DNA of 64,000 nucleotides. It comes from Prototheca cutis. Taxonomy: Eukaryota > Chlorophyta > Trebouxiophyceae > Chlorellales > Chlorellaceae. The notes beneath the pieces are model-generated. The model made no database searches. It worked only from the letters and a program-made list of their open reading frames with translations, and was not told the origin of the DNA. Position numbers and translations under genes: made by a program. Shown here in pieces: positions 31,001 through 41,249 of this stretch. Within the stretch, counting starts at the first letter, position 1. Each line of letters opens with the position of its first letter. The DNA lies in the NCBI GenBank assembly GCA_002897115.2, contig BCIH01000001.1:1779999-1843998 (forward strand), given 5' to 3'.

Positions 31001-31801
31001 TCAAAACAGCTGGCCTGTGGAGGTGGCGCCCACGCCCAGTGGCAGGCTGTGAAACCTCAGCACCCGCTGCAAGAGCTCTGGGTCCACGCCCGCCTCCGCC
31101 GCCAGAGCCGTCACCTGATTCGGTGACCTGCCGCGACAGGCCTCCATCAGCACTGCCAGCGGCCGGCTGGCCAGCCGGCCCCGGTTCAACTCCTCCCGCT
31201 CCTCGGGCTTGAGTCGCGGCCGGGACACACTCGCCATTGCACCTGTGCCAGGCAGCTGCAGTGTAAAGCAGAGGATGTGGGTGTGCACAGGGGGGTAGCG
31301 AGTGGACGTTGGGGTTCCCAGGTCGTTGCCTGGAACGACATCATGGGCTAGGTATGCCACCAAAAGCGCCACTACACCTCGCCAAGGTCATATTCTGCAA
31401 TGCTGGCTCCAGCGCATCAACATCACCCCACATTCATTTCCCAGGGCCTGTATGTACCTTGGAAATGATGGTGGAACGCTGCTGGATCATCCGGCCCAGC
31501 TGCAGCGCCTGCGCCCCGACTTGCTTGGTCTGTTCCACTCGCTCGGGCGGCGGTGGCATCGCTGCCAGCCATGCCTCCCTCGCCACTTCTGCAAGTCCAA
31601 GGCATGAACGGGTGATGCAGACAGTCTCTTCAGTAACTCGGTGCGGCTCACCAGGACAGGGCATGTCAGTCCATGACTGCTCCAAACTGAGTCTCCTCTC
31701 ACACCTTCCCTGCTGACGGCGCTCTGCGCCTCTGCCGAGAGCGCACTTTCTGCAGCACGACCTGGTGATTGTCTCCCGAATCGGCTAAGCCTTGCGCCCA
31801 T
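31001..31801 (-). CDS. Unrecognised 160-residue protein with possible N-myristoylation site
   Basis: Exons 31801-31705, 31588-31458 and 31255-31001 join in phase to 160 residues. The N-terminus MGARLSRFGRQ carries Gly2 and Ser6 in a basic context, the pattern of N-myristoylation substrates. A plain start followed by an arginine-rich mitochondrial presequence is the alternative. The middle is helical and charged (VEQTKQVGAQALQLGRMIQQRSTIISK), and the C-terminal half reads LKPEEREELNRGRLASRPLAVLMEACRG, TALAAEAGVDPELLQRVLRF. I do not recognise a family, but the regular helical pattern and clean splicing suggest a real, conserved protein. It is head-to-head with the uS5 gene, with 368 bases between the start codons. 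Confidence 0.6.
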
Positions 31802-32169
31802 GTTTGGGGACGAGGGTGTCACCCCTCTGCGGTCGATATGCAAGGGTTGCCGACTGGGTGGTCGCCAGCACGTCCGCCCCTCCTAGGGCCCTATCTACCG
31901 CTTCTTTGGCGCATGCGTCGTTCGTTCCATATTCATTTTTAAGACATGGTTATCGGGATCCGGGTAAGCGATGGCCAAATCCTCATGTCGCGTGCATGGC
32001 TGTTACGAACTGATCGCCCCTGGATGCGAACGCATTCGGCCTGGCCCATCTGCATGGGGACGTAAAGCTTGCCCGATTGCATTGTCTCCCGTATATTTAC
32101 GCATCATCATCCACTCCAATCAGACGTGGCATTGTTGGAGATGAAGGTCCAGGTCTTTGCGAGGGCATC
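31802..32169. promoter_or_regulatory. Short bidirectional promoter interval
   Basis: Only 368 bases separate the start codons of the 160-residue protein (-) and organellar uS5 (+), so both promoters and 5' untranslated regions must lie here. No specific box is recognised. Confidence 0.5.
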
Positions 32170-33517
32170 ATGAACGCCATGGCGCATGCATCGCAGCTGC
32201 GGTGCGCCACCTTCAAGGCCCGGTGCTGGGAGGCCCCTCCCAGCACCATCGTCGTGCATCCATTTACGGGCACGGCTCCACTTGCGCGTTCGTTTTCAAG
32301 CAATCATCATCTTGAGAAGCGGCAGACGCGGCATTGCCCCGTGGAGACCTATGCCAGGGTGCGGATCCCCTTGGAGGACCTGGACTCCGACAGTGAGGAC
32401 GAGGACGACGACGAGGAGGAGGAGGAGGAGGACCTCGAAGGGCCTCTCCGACTGGAACCTGGCTTTGAGAACAAGATTGTTCAAGTTCGGCGCGTGACCA
32501 AGGTCGTTAAAGGCGGCAAGCAGCTCAAATTTAGAGTGGTGGTGAGTACCAGTGGTGGCGGTGGGGGGCAAACGTTTAGGGACTTGGTGATCTCATTCCT
32601 CATCCAGTGGCCGCTTCATTGTGAAAAATCATGACTGTGCTTGAAGCCAATGCATGCATTGCCAGTGGGACACTTGCTGGTGGAGGGGCCAAGGCTTACG
32701 GCACTGACTCCTGCGCCGCCTCCCATTCCTGGGACTGCCGCACCGGGGGTTGCTGTACGACCCAGTGCGTCTCCAAACACCCCTCGACCGCCACCTGCAC
32801 CTCCGATCCACAGATCGTGCTGGGAAATAGTGCTGGCACAGTGGGCACTGCCAGCGCCTCTGCCCGTGAGATTTCAGAGGCTGTGAAGAAGGCCACGCGC
32901 AAGGCCCAGCGGCACCTAGTCGACGTCACGCTCACTAAGAAGACCGGGTCCCTGCCCCACCCATACGAGTCCAAACACTGCGGCGCACGGGTGAGTTGTT
33001 TCCTAGGTGTAGTACGGGCTGCGCGGTGCAGTGTGCGGGGGTATGTGCTCGGTGTTTTCTTTCTTTCCAACCACTGGCATTGCTTGGTCCCTGTTCCCTG
33101 CGAGCATGCGCATGGTCACGAATGCAGTCTTGGGCATGGTCCCGAGCGCGGCCACGAGGGCCTCTCCGCTCATGCTCATGTCCCTCCAACATCCCCCAGC
33201 ACACCCCCCCAACAACCGATTCCACCACCATCAAACAAGTGTAGGTGCGGCTGCTGCCGGCGTCCGAGGGTACGGGTTTGATTGCAGGCGGTGCGGTCAG
33301 GACCGTGCTGGAGCTTGCCGGCGTACGGAATGCCTTTGGCAAGCAGGTCGGCTGCAACAATGCACTGAACAATGCCAAGGCCGCCGTGGCAGGGCTGGCT
33401 GCCATGCGGGACGTGCACGAGATTGCCGAGTTGCGCGGCGTATCAGTGGACAAGGTGTTGGGCCGGCAACCCCACACCAAGACCCCCGTGGAAGAGCCCT
33501 CGGCTGCCCCCTCATGA
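32170..33517 (+). CDS. RPS5: Organellar ribosomal protein uS5 (bacterial-type S5), probably plastid
   Basis: Small-subunit ribosomal protein S5, which contributes to decoding accuracy. Exons 32170-32541, 32814-32990 and 33245-33517 join in phase to 273 residues. About 90 residues of N-terminal extension (hydroxylated and basic, with LARSFSS) look like an organelle targeting sequence. They are followed by a very acidic stretch ([22 protein letters not shown]). The S5 domain then starts: [89 protein letters not shown]. The last parts resemble plastid/bacterial S5 more than plant mitochondrial S5. The LARSFSS motif would fit a mitochondrial presequence, so targeting is not settled. Confidence 0.88.
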
Positions 33518-33831
33518 TGAACAGCGCACACTTTCTTTCTCATGTCACAACGATGATCGCACAGCATGTCTGCAATGGCACGCACGCAAGAGAGTCGACT
33601 CCCCATGGTGGCAAGGCCGCAGGCAGGCGGGGAGGGTCTTGGATCTTGGGATCCAGATGCCGCATAGACTGTACTCCAGGGCGAAGCAGCTCTCCCAGGG
33701 CTGTCATTGTCATCCCACACAGCCAGGGAAGAAAGAAATAACAGGGATATCTGGCGCCCAGCGGACCAGCAAGACTAGCTGCTGCACAGGAGACGGTCTG
33801 ACTGGGCATGCAATCCCAGGGATAAATTCCC
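33518..33831. other. Intergenic between convergent genes; nothing recognised
   Basis: 3' flanks of uS5 (+) and V-ATPase subunit G (-). Confidence 0.5.
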
Positions 33832-34596
33832 TCACGCCACGGTGGTCACGTACTTGACCAAGAGGCCCAGCACCTCCTTCTTCTTCGCAGCCACCGCCTC
33901 CTGCACCGCCTTGACCGAAGCATCGCACTCCTCAGCCATGCGCTTGGCAGCCTCGCCGGCAGAGGAAGTGTCCTGCGATGGTGCATTTGGGTGGTGGGCA
34001 GTCGGCCTCGGCAAGGGGCGAACTCTGGCTATTCATTGGTCCAAAAGATGTGCCCAGGAAACACAAGGGCGGGAGACGGGAAGGAGAGCAGCATGTGTAC
34101 ATCCAGCGGGTTTCCCCAACAGCAGGCATGGCGTGGACATAAGCAGGCCCCCCCCAAAAAAACTCATGCATCCATTCCTGCAACCCAGTGCTTGACGCAC
34201 CTCGTTCTGCTTCCTCTTAAACTCTTCCTCGCGTTGCTGCTTGTAGGTCTGAATATCACGCTCGGCCTCGTCTTTGGCCTGCTTCAGCCGGTCCGTGCGG
34301 GCTGTGGAAGGGTGCAACGGGTGTCAAGGGTCGTCTCTTTGCCGGGCAAGGGAGGAGTGCCGGCGCACCTAAAAGCAGGCAGTCTGCTTGGGCCAAAATG
34401 CAATCACGTGCACTCAGTACCAGGTGCAACAGCAAACCACAACCCGCTGCTCAGGTCGCATTGCGCTGAGGCCAGGGTCCATTCCCTCCACGCCTTCGCT
34501 GGCCCCACCTTTCCGAGCCTTGGTCACCAGGGCTTGGGCGTCCTTCTCCGCGGCCAGGAGCCGCTGGATTCCATCCTGACCCGCTGGAACCTCCAT
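33832..34596 (-). CDS. VHA-G: V-type proton ATPase subunit G
   Basis: Peripheral-stalk subunit of the vacuolar proton pump, a long helix paired with subunit E. Exons 34596-34509, 34301-34201 and 33972-33832 join in phase to 109 residues, the normal size for this family. The N-terminal motif GQDGIQRLLAAEKDAQALVTKARK, followed by ARTDRLKQAKDEAERDIQTYKQQREEEFKRKQNE, is diagnostic. The C-terminal helix ends EVLGLLVKYVTTVA. It is head-to-head with RPL3 across 414 bases. Confidence 0.95.
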
Positions 34597-35010
34597 TTGC
34601 TAGAAATGAACAGCGTTTATAAAACCCTAACAACGGTGCAAGGTCCCGCACGCAACGGGCCGGACGCTCGGGGTCCGCTACTCTGCTCCGGGGTTGGGGA
34701 CTTGACTAGGGCTGGTCCACAAGTGAGCAACAGAGGACGTTTTGTCGCCGAATTCCCTCCAACACGTACCAACAATTGCGGTAACAAATCGATGCTTTGA
34801 GTGGGAGACCCTATCTGTGACTCTGGTGCGTACGGGAATCGGGGAGTTGCGCAAAGAGGATCGCCCAAAGGAGGATCCCGATGGGGTTCCCATTTCGCCC
34901 GAGCGACAACCCGGGACAAATTTCCCGCCAGAACGGGGCCAGGCCACCAGCCGCCCGGTTTTGCTGGGCTCGCACCTCTGACCTCTCCCTCTTTCAACTC
35001 GCCATTCACC
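34597..35010. promoter_or_regulatory. Bidirectional promoter interval between V-ATPase G and RPL3
   Basis: 414 bases between divergent start codons. A pyrimidine-rich stretch (about 34970-35000, ctctgacctctccctctttc) precedes the RPL3 ATG, as is common for ribosomal protein genes. No TATA-like box is evident near the RPL3 start. Confidence 0.5.
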
Positions 35011-36451
35011 ATGTCGCACCGGAAGGTGAGATTGGACGCAAGAGGAGGGAAGGGCTGAATGGGCTGCAGCGCATGCTTGGTGGCTCGGTATGGCGCCTGG
35101 TGGCGTGCCACCACTGGTGCCGCTTGCTTTGCGTGGCTAGAGCGCCGCTTGTGCGATGTTGCATTGGTTAATTAGATGCGTTGGTTGCTGCCTGCGCGTT
35201 GCTCGTCAACGGCACGGAAAGGCGCTTCCAGGGGTGTTTGCACACTCCTCGCTGCGGAGCGCGCCCCCCGAACGCCCTACCCCCTTGCCGCCCCACCCCT
35301 CGCAGTTCGAGCACCCTCGCCACGGGCACCTGGGCTTCCTGCCCAAGAAGCGCTGCAAGCGCGGAAAGGGCAAGGTCAAGTCGTTCCCCCGCGACGATGC
35401 CAACAAGAAGCCGCACCTGACGGCCTTCATGGGCTACAAGGCCGGCATGACCCACATCGTGCGCGATGTTGAGAAGCCCGGCTCCAAGCTGCACAAGAAG
35501 GAGTCTGCCGAGGCCGTGACGATCATCGAGACCCCGCCCATGGTCGTGGTGGGCGTCGTCGGGTACGTCAAGACCCCCACCGGCCTGCGCACCCTCAACG
35601 CGGTCTGGGCCGAGCACCTGTCCGAGGAGGTTCGCCGCCGCTTCTACAAGAACTGGTCCGCCTCCAAGAAGAAGGCGTTCACCAAGTACGCGCGCAAGTA
35701 CGCTGACGGCAAGAAGGAGATCGAGGCCGAGCTGGCGCAGCTGAAGAAGCACGCGACCGTGATCCGCGTGATTGCGCACACCCAGGTGCGCAAGGTCGCC
35801 GTCGGCCAGAAGAAGGCGCATGTGATGGAGATCCAGGTCAACGGCGGCGACGTCGCGGCCAAGGTCGACTTTGCCGTCTCCCTGTTTGAGCGCGAGGTTC
35901 CTGTCTCGTCGGTGTTCAGCCAGAGCGAGATGATTGACACCATCGCCATCACCAAGGGCCGTGGCACCGAGGGCGTGGTCACACGCTGGGGCGTGTCCCG
36001 CCTGCCGCGCAAGACGCACCGCGGTCTGCGCAAGGTTGCCTGCATCGGCGCCTGGCACCCGGCCCGCGTGGGCTGGACCGTCGCCCGTGCTGGTGCGCTC
36101 GGCTTCAACCACCGCACGGAGATGAACAAGAAAGTGTACCGCGTGGGTGTCAAGGGTGAGGAGTCGCACCTGGCGACCACCGAGCACGACGTCACGCACA
36201 AGGACATCACCCCGCTGGGTGGCTTCCCCCACTACGGCGTCGTCGACGAGGACTACCTCATGATCAAGGGTGCCGTCCCCGGCACGCGCAAGCGCGTCAT
36301 CACCCTGCGCAAGACCCTGTTCCCCCAGACCAAGCGCTCCGCGCTGGAGCAGGTCACCCTCAAGTTCATCGACACCTCCTCCAAGTTTGGCGCCGGCCGC
36401 TTCCAGACCGCCGAGGAGAAGGCCCGCATCATGGGCCGCATCAAGGCCTGA
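35011..36451 (+). CDS. RPL3: Cytosolic 60S ribosomal protein L3 (uL3)
   Basis: Core protein of the large subunit close to the peptidyl transferase centre. The first exon is only 15 bases (35011-35025, MSHRK); exon 2 is 35306-36451, giving 386 residues. The joined start [20 protein letters not shown] is the universal L3 N-terminus and fixes the splice. Other landmarks: [91 protein letters not shown] and [20 protein letters not shown]. Codon use is strongly biased to C/G in the third position, as expected for a highly expressed gene. A TGTAA signal follows 65 bases after the stop. Confidence 0.98.
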
Positions 36452-36515
36452 ACTGGTTCTCGTGTTGCTGCATGGGCAGCGGCATCGCATGCCGCCGTGC
36501 TGGGACCGTCGATGG

Positions 36516-36520
36516 TGTAA
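36516..36520 (+). promoter_or_regulatory. TGTAA polyadenylation signal of RPL3
   Basis: The chlorophyte poly(A) signal TGTAA occurs 65 bases after the RPL3 stop codon, the usual spacing. This also supports a green-algal origin. Confidence 0.6.
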
Positions 36521-37130
36521 CAATGGCGATGTTTTTTAAATGCCTAGCAAGATGGGGGTCGGCGGTGGATGGTGGGTGTTGTGTGCAGCGAGCACATGCC
36601 TTGGTAGGCAAGCACTCTCAAGGTTGGGCGGGAACAGGGTGCAGCCATGTTATTTCTAGGCATCCAGAGAGGGGTAGCAGGAAAAGGGAGGATTAAGAAT
36701 TGATACGAAAACGCCGATCCAAGAATGGCTGCGGCCAGTCAAGCCAGCGTGTTGTGGGTCCCCGCTGCCCTGCCCACACAGTGTGCGCCCGGGGTGGGCC
36801 CACCCCCCCGTACGTGCGCAATGCGGCACCACCCCAAAAGCTTGCGTTGAACACCCCTCGCTATTTTCGGGGCCATGCAACACATCCTTTCACGGCCACT
36901 TTATTCGAAAGTCATGAGGAGTTGATTGATTTGAATAGAACATCGATCAGGCGTGCTCTGGTGGCCAGGCAAGGATGCTGCGGTCGGCGTCCTCTGGCCA
37001 GCTCCCGAGCGCCTTTCGGTCTCGACAGACGTCTAGCCAAAGCCTGGAAGGTGTGCGCGGGGTCGCGAGTGCTGAGTGTATTGCCATTCGTTGTTCATGG
37101 CTCCCTGTTTGTAAGCTTGCATGGGCCCCC
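36521..37130. other. Intergenic; nothing recognised
   Basis: Between the RPL3 3' end and the eIF2B-alpha start. In the eIF2B-alpha frame the sequence is open back to 36975, but that part shows no conservation. Confidence 0.45.
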
Positions 37131-38603
37131 ATGCCATCTGCAGTGTCCTCCATCCATGCGGACTCGGTGGTGCGGGAGTTTCATGAGGCCCTGGCCCGCT
37201 CCAGCGACATGGCAGTGGCCGTGGCGGCCATCCAGGCCCTGACCTCGGTCATCAGGTCCAGCTCTGCCACCACGGTGATGGGTCTGGAGAAGGAACTCAA
37301 GGACGCGGCCAACGCGCTGCAGCGCTGCAACCCCACTGCCATCTCCCTCAAGGCCGGCTGCGAACTGTTCCTGCGATACACAACCCGGACATCCGCCCTG
37401 GAAATGGACAATTTTGACGTTGCCAAGAAGCGCCTCATCGAACGGGGACGCCACTTTGCAGGTTTGACTGTCGACGGTCGGTTTGTGTGCGCGTGGGGTG
37501 GGATGGGGTGGGACAGGCATGTCCACAAAGGTGCTGGTGTGTCTGCCGGGCACTCGGAGCTCCATGAGTAACTTGATCCCTGCTACAACGATCAAGTCCG
37601 GGAGATTGCATGCATGCATGTGTTTTTGGCATAACGGACCAGACACGCCCTAGCCGCTGGTCAAAAAAAAAAAACTTGCACAGAGACGTCCAAGCGGGCA
37701 AGAGCCGCCATCGCCCAGCAGGGTCAAGGGTTTATCCGATCAGGCTTTACCGTGTTGTGTCACGGGCATTCCCGCGTGGCACTCGCCGTCCTGAAAAAAG
37801 CTGCTCAAGCGGTGCGTCCTTTCGGGTTTGGCGCCGGGGAGGGGGATTGCTCAGCATACTCAAGTGCACGGTGCGGGTGCCGTCACTGCCTGCACCCCGC
37901 GCTGCTGCCGCCGGTTTTCCAGCGCAACATCTGCTCGCATCGTGGCCAAAGCAGGGCCAGCGCTCCTCTCCTGCAACACTCTGCAGGGCACGCAGTTTAG
38001 TGTGATTGTGACCGAGGGGCGGCCCGACGAGACGGGCCTCAAGACGGCGCGGGCTCTGCGTGAACTCAATATCCCTGTGTCGGTCGTATTGGACAGCGGC
38101 GTCGGCTATGCCATGGACAGGTGCTGTGACCGGTGGGGCAGCAGGGAATATGAATATCTGTTGCTGCTGTTGTTGTCGGCTGGGCCCACGGGAAATACGC
38201 ACGTGGGAACCGGCCCTCCAACGCACGCTCCCGGCAAAAACTCAAAAACAAACGCGGCAGGGTGGACATGGTGCTGGTGGGCGCGGAGGCAGTGGTGGAG
38301 AATGGCGGCGTGATTAACAAGTTGGGCACGTATCAGATTGCCGTGGTGGCGCAGGCGCTGTCGGTGCCCATGTATGTCGCCGCCGAGTCTTACAAGTTTG
38401 CGAGGCTGTACCCGCTGAGTCAGAGCGACTTGCCCTTGGAGCGCAAGCAGCTGGATTTCGGGCCGCTGCTGCCGCCCAATGTCGATGTCGACAACCCCTC
38501 CCGGGACTATACACCCCCAGGCTACATCACGCTCCTCTTCACAGACCTGGGCGTGCTCACGCCTGCCGCCATCTCCGACGAACTCATCCAGCTCTACAGC
38601 TGA
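37131..38603 (+). CDS. EIF2B1: Translation initiation factor eIF2B subunit alpha
   Basis: Regulatory subunit of eIF2B, the GDP/GTP exchange factor for eIF2; the alpha subunit senses phosphorylated eIF2. Exons 37131-37461, 37684-37811, 37987-38120 and 38261-38603 join in phase to 311 residues, normal for the family. Landmarks: VVREFHEALARSSDMAVAVAAI, LTSVIRSSSATTVMGLEKEL, SLKAGCELFLRYTTR, FIRSGFTVLCHGHSRVAL, FSVIVTEGRPDETGLKTA, DMVLVGAEAVVENGGVINKLG, VPMYVAAESYKFARLYPLSQ, and the C-terminal DYTPPGYITLLFTDLGVLTP ... SDELIQLYS. The start at 37131 is the ATG nearest the conserved N-terminal helix; upstream in-frame ATGs exist (36975). Confidence 0.95.
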
Positions 38604-38845
38604 GCTGAGATGGAAGCTGTTGGCGTGCATGCTGGGCTGTGCACGTCCGTTGTGTGTTTCGGCGCAGGAGCGTTCACCTCGTCAGCGAGCCGTGCGGTTC
38701 CAACTGCCCAAACACATTCACACTCGTTCGAGCTACCCCCGCCGCTTCGTTGTTGTAAGACTCGATTCACGTCGTGCGGACCCGTCATTGCGGTCTTGTG
38801 CTTACATCGTTTGGAAATGGCGCGCCGAGATCGCGCAGAGGACGA

Positions 38846-38902
<57 letters not shown>

Positions 38903-39013
38903 GAAAAAGGGGGTGGGCAGCAAGGTGAGGATGATGTTTGCTTCGGTGCGGCACTGCCCCAGCACCCCTCCCCCCAAATCCACATAACGGCATGATCACC
39001 CCCAAGCGCCATC
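38604..39013. other. Convergent 3' region with GT microsatellite
   Basis: Lies between the eIF2B-alpha and CCT4 stop codons. Contains a ~54-base GT repeat (38848-38901). A TGTAA occurs at 38754-38758, about 150 bases after the eIF2B-alpha stop. An inverted copy (ttaca, 38802-38806) lies past the CCT4 stop on the other strand. Confidence 0.6.
38848..38901. repeat. (GT)n microsatellite, about 27 units
   Basis: Uninterrupted alternating GT from 38848 to about 38901. Alternating purine-pyrimidine of this length can adopt Z-DNA. Confidence 0.95.
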
Positions 39014-40837
39014 CTATCGGACGGGGACGATGTCGTCGATCTTGAGGATCATGCGCGTGCACTCGGCGGCGAGGGACAGGGCAGAGGAAGACACAAGCAG
39101 GGGCTGGACGACCTTCTCTTCCAGCATGTCTGTGACGGTTCCCTTGCGGACGTTGATGCCGGCGTGGGCATTGCCCGCGGCGTGGAGCCTGCGGAGCTCG
39201 GTCACGACTTCGATGGGGTGGAGGCCCGCGTTTTCGGCGAGCGTGGCGGGCACGATTTCCAGCGCCTCGGCGAATGCGCGGACGCAGACGCCCTCCATGC
39301 CCGGCCGCGTCTGGGCCCACTGCCCGAGCCGCACGCTGAGCTCCGTCTCGGGCGCGCCGCCGCCGGCGATGAGGAAGCGCTTCTGCACCAGGCAGCGCAC
39401 TACGCACAGCGCGTCGTGCAGACTGCGCTCGGCCTCCTCCAGCATCAGGGCGTTGGACGCGCGGAGGAGCACAGTGGCAGTCGCCCCCGGGTTGGCGACC
39501 CCCGTGACTTTGACTACTCGGCCCGAGCCGACCGAGACCTCCTCCACCAGCTCGGCATGGCCGAGCTTGTCGGGGCGGAGCCCATCTGGGTGCGCGATCG
39601 GCGTGAGGCCCAGGGTCTTGGAAATAAACTCGATGTCCTCGCGCTCAATGTCCTTGACCACCATGATCTTGGCCTTGGCCAAGTAGTGCAGGGACAGGTC
39701 GGTGACCGCGTCGCGGAGAATGGATTTCTGAATGAGCAGGACGTTGGCCCCCGACGCCCGGATCTTCTTCACCAGCTGCAGGATGTAGTTGCGCTCCTCC
39801 TTCAGGATACGGTCCATCTGCGCGTAATCCGAGATCACGACGCTGTTCTCCAGGTCGGATTTTGGTGGGGACACCTGGAATTGGACCAGCGCGATTTTCG
39901 CGCCTTGGACGCGAGTCGGCCCGCCTGCGGCCTTGGCGGCGCGCTGGTCGAGCACCAGCCCGTCGACGGCCTCCGAGTCGTCGATGGTGCCGCCCACCTT
40001 GGACACGATGCGCACGTCACGCAGGTCGGTGGCTTCGGGGCGCGCCGGGTCGGTGATCTTCAGGATGCAGTCCGCCGCCATGGGCGACAGCAGGCGTGAG
40101 TACTGGTGCACCACCTTGGAGGACAGCGACGTGCTCGCCGCGCGGATGAGGGCCTCGCGGTCCCCCGCGGCCACGGGCACCGCTACGGCCTCCAAAAACT
40201 CCAGCGCCTTGGCGGCCGCGGCATTGAAAGCGTCGGACACGGTTGTCGGGTGGATGCCCCGCTCCAGCAGCTCCGACGCCTTTTTCAACAGCGAGCCGCA
40301 GAGCACGGTGACGGAGGTCGTGCCGTCGCCGGCAACGGCATCCTGTGATTTGGCCAGCTCGACCAGCATCTTGGCTGCAGGCTGCTCCACCGTCATCTTG
40401 TTCAGAATGGTCGCGCCGTCGTTGGTGATGATCACGTGCCCGTCCGCTTGCGCCACCTGGTGGGCGGTGTTGGTCAGTGTGTGGGGGGGAGTGGCTGCGC
40501 TGCCGACAATACCAGCAGCCCAGGGGAGCGCCCCACATCCAGATGCGAGCCTGCCCTAGCCGCACAATCCCCAACCCGCGTACCATCTTGTCTGCGCCGC
40601 GGGGACCCAGGCTGGTGCGGATGGCGTCCGCCACCGCCTTGGCGGCCTCCATATTCATCAGACGCACGTCCTTCTTGTTGGCGTTCTCCCTGCGGAATCA
40701 TAGCGCCAGACCAGACCATCGTGATGCGGGCGAAGCGCACAAATTCGCTGAATCAGCCAATCTCTTGATCCCATGCCCATGTAGTACCTGAGAAATTCGC
40801 CCTTGGGCGCTGCGGGCGCGGCGGTCACACCCGCCAT
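39014..40837 (-). CDS. CCT4: T-complex chaperonin CCT subunit delta
   Basis: Second CCT/TRiC subunit in the window. Exons 40837-40788, 40689-40584 and 40456-39014 join in phase to 532 residues, the family length. Diagnostic sequence: [20 protein letters not shown] then [27 protein letters not shown] motif [127 protein letters not shown] and the C-terminal [13 protein letters not shown]. These identify the delta subunit. ATG 40837 ([15 protein letters not shown]) is preferred; an in-frame ATG at 40861 would add eight residues. Most of the protein is in one large exon. Confidence 0.97.
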
Positions 40838-41249
40838 CGAGTTGATCACCTCACGACCCACCAGGTCAGGGTCGAGTGGGTCCCAGTCAAAGCCAGATAA
40901 ATGTGTGTGTTGACATAAACGCTCGAGCTGTACTGATCAGGACAGGCCCCATCCCAGGCCAATGTTGAATGCTCGGTCCACTCCCCCCATCCGAGCCGGC
41001 ATGGTCCCACCTGGCTGCTGGCTTGTTAGGAATGTGGTGCCAGCCGAGGGTGCCCAGGAAAAAGGGCCGACGGTCCGCGCGCCCTGCCGGCCTGTTCCAT
41101 GTTGTGAATAAATTAACAGTGTATTTGGGGAGCTTGAAGACGCGACACGCATGCCGACACCCCGTTAAACGCCATGTTCGAACGGAGCGCCTGGCGAGCG
41201 AGCGCTGCGGCGCTGACCCTTGCAGCTTGAATGGTCTGAGGTCGCGACC
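40838..41249. other. Divergent promoter region of CCT4 and PI4K-beta
   Basis: 412 bases between start codons on opposite strands. No specific element recognised. Confidence 0.5.

Noticed and set aside
35168..36523. Open frame of about 450 codons antisense to RPL3
   Set aside because: Caused by the strong third-position GC bias of RPL3; the plus strand encodes an unmistakable L3 protein.
39164..40099. Open frame of about 310 codons antisense to CCT4
   Set aside because: Shadow of the CCT4 coding strand, with no recognisable motif of its own.
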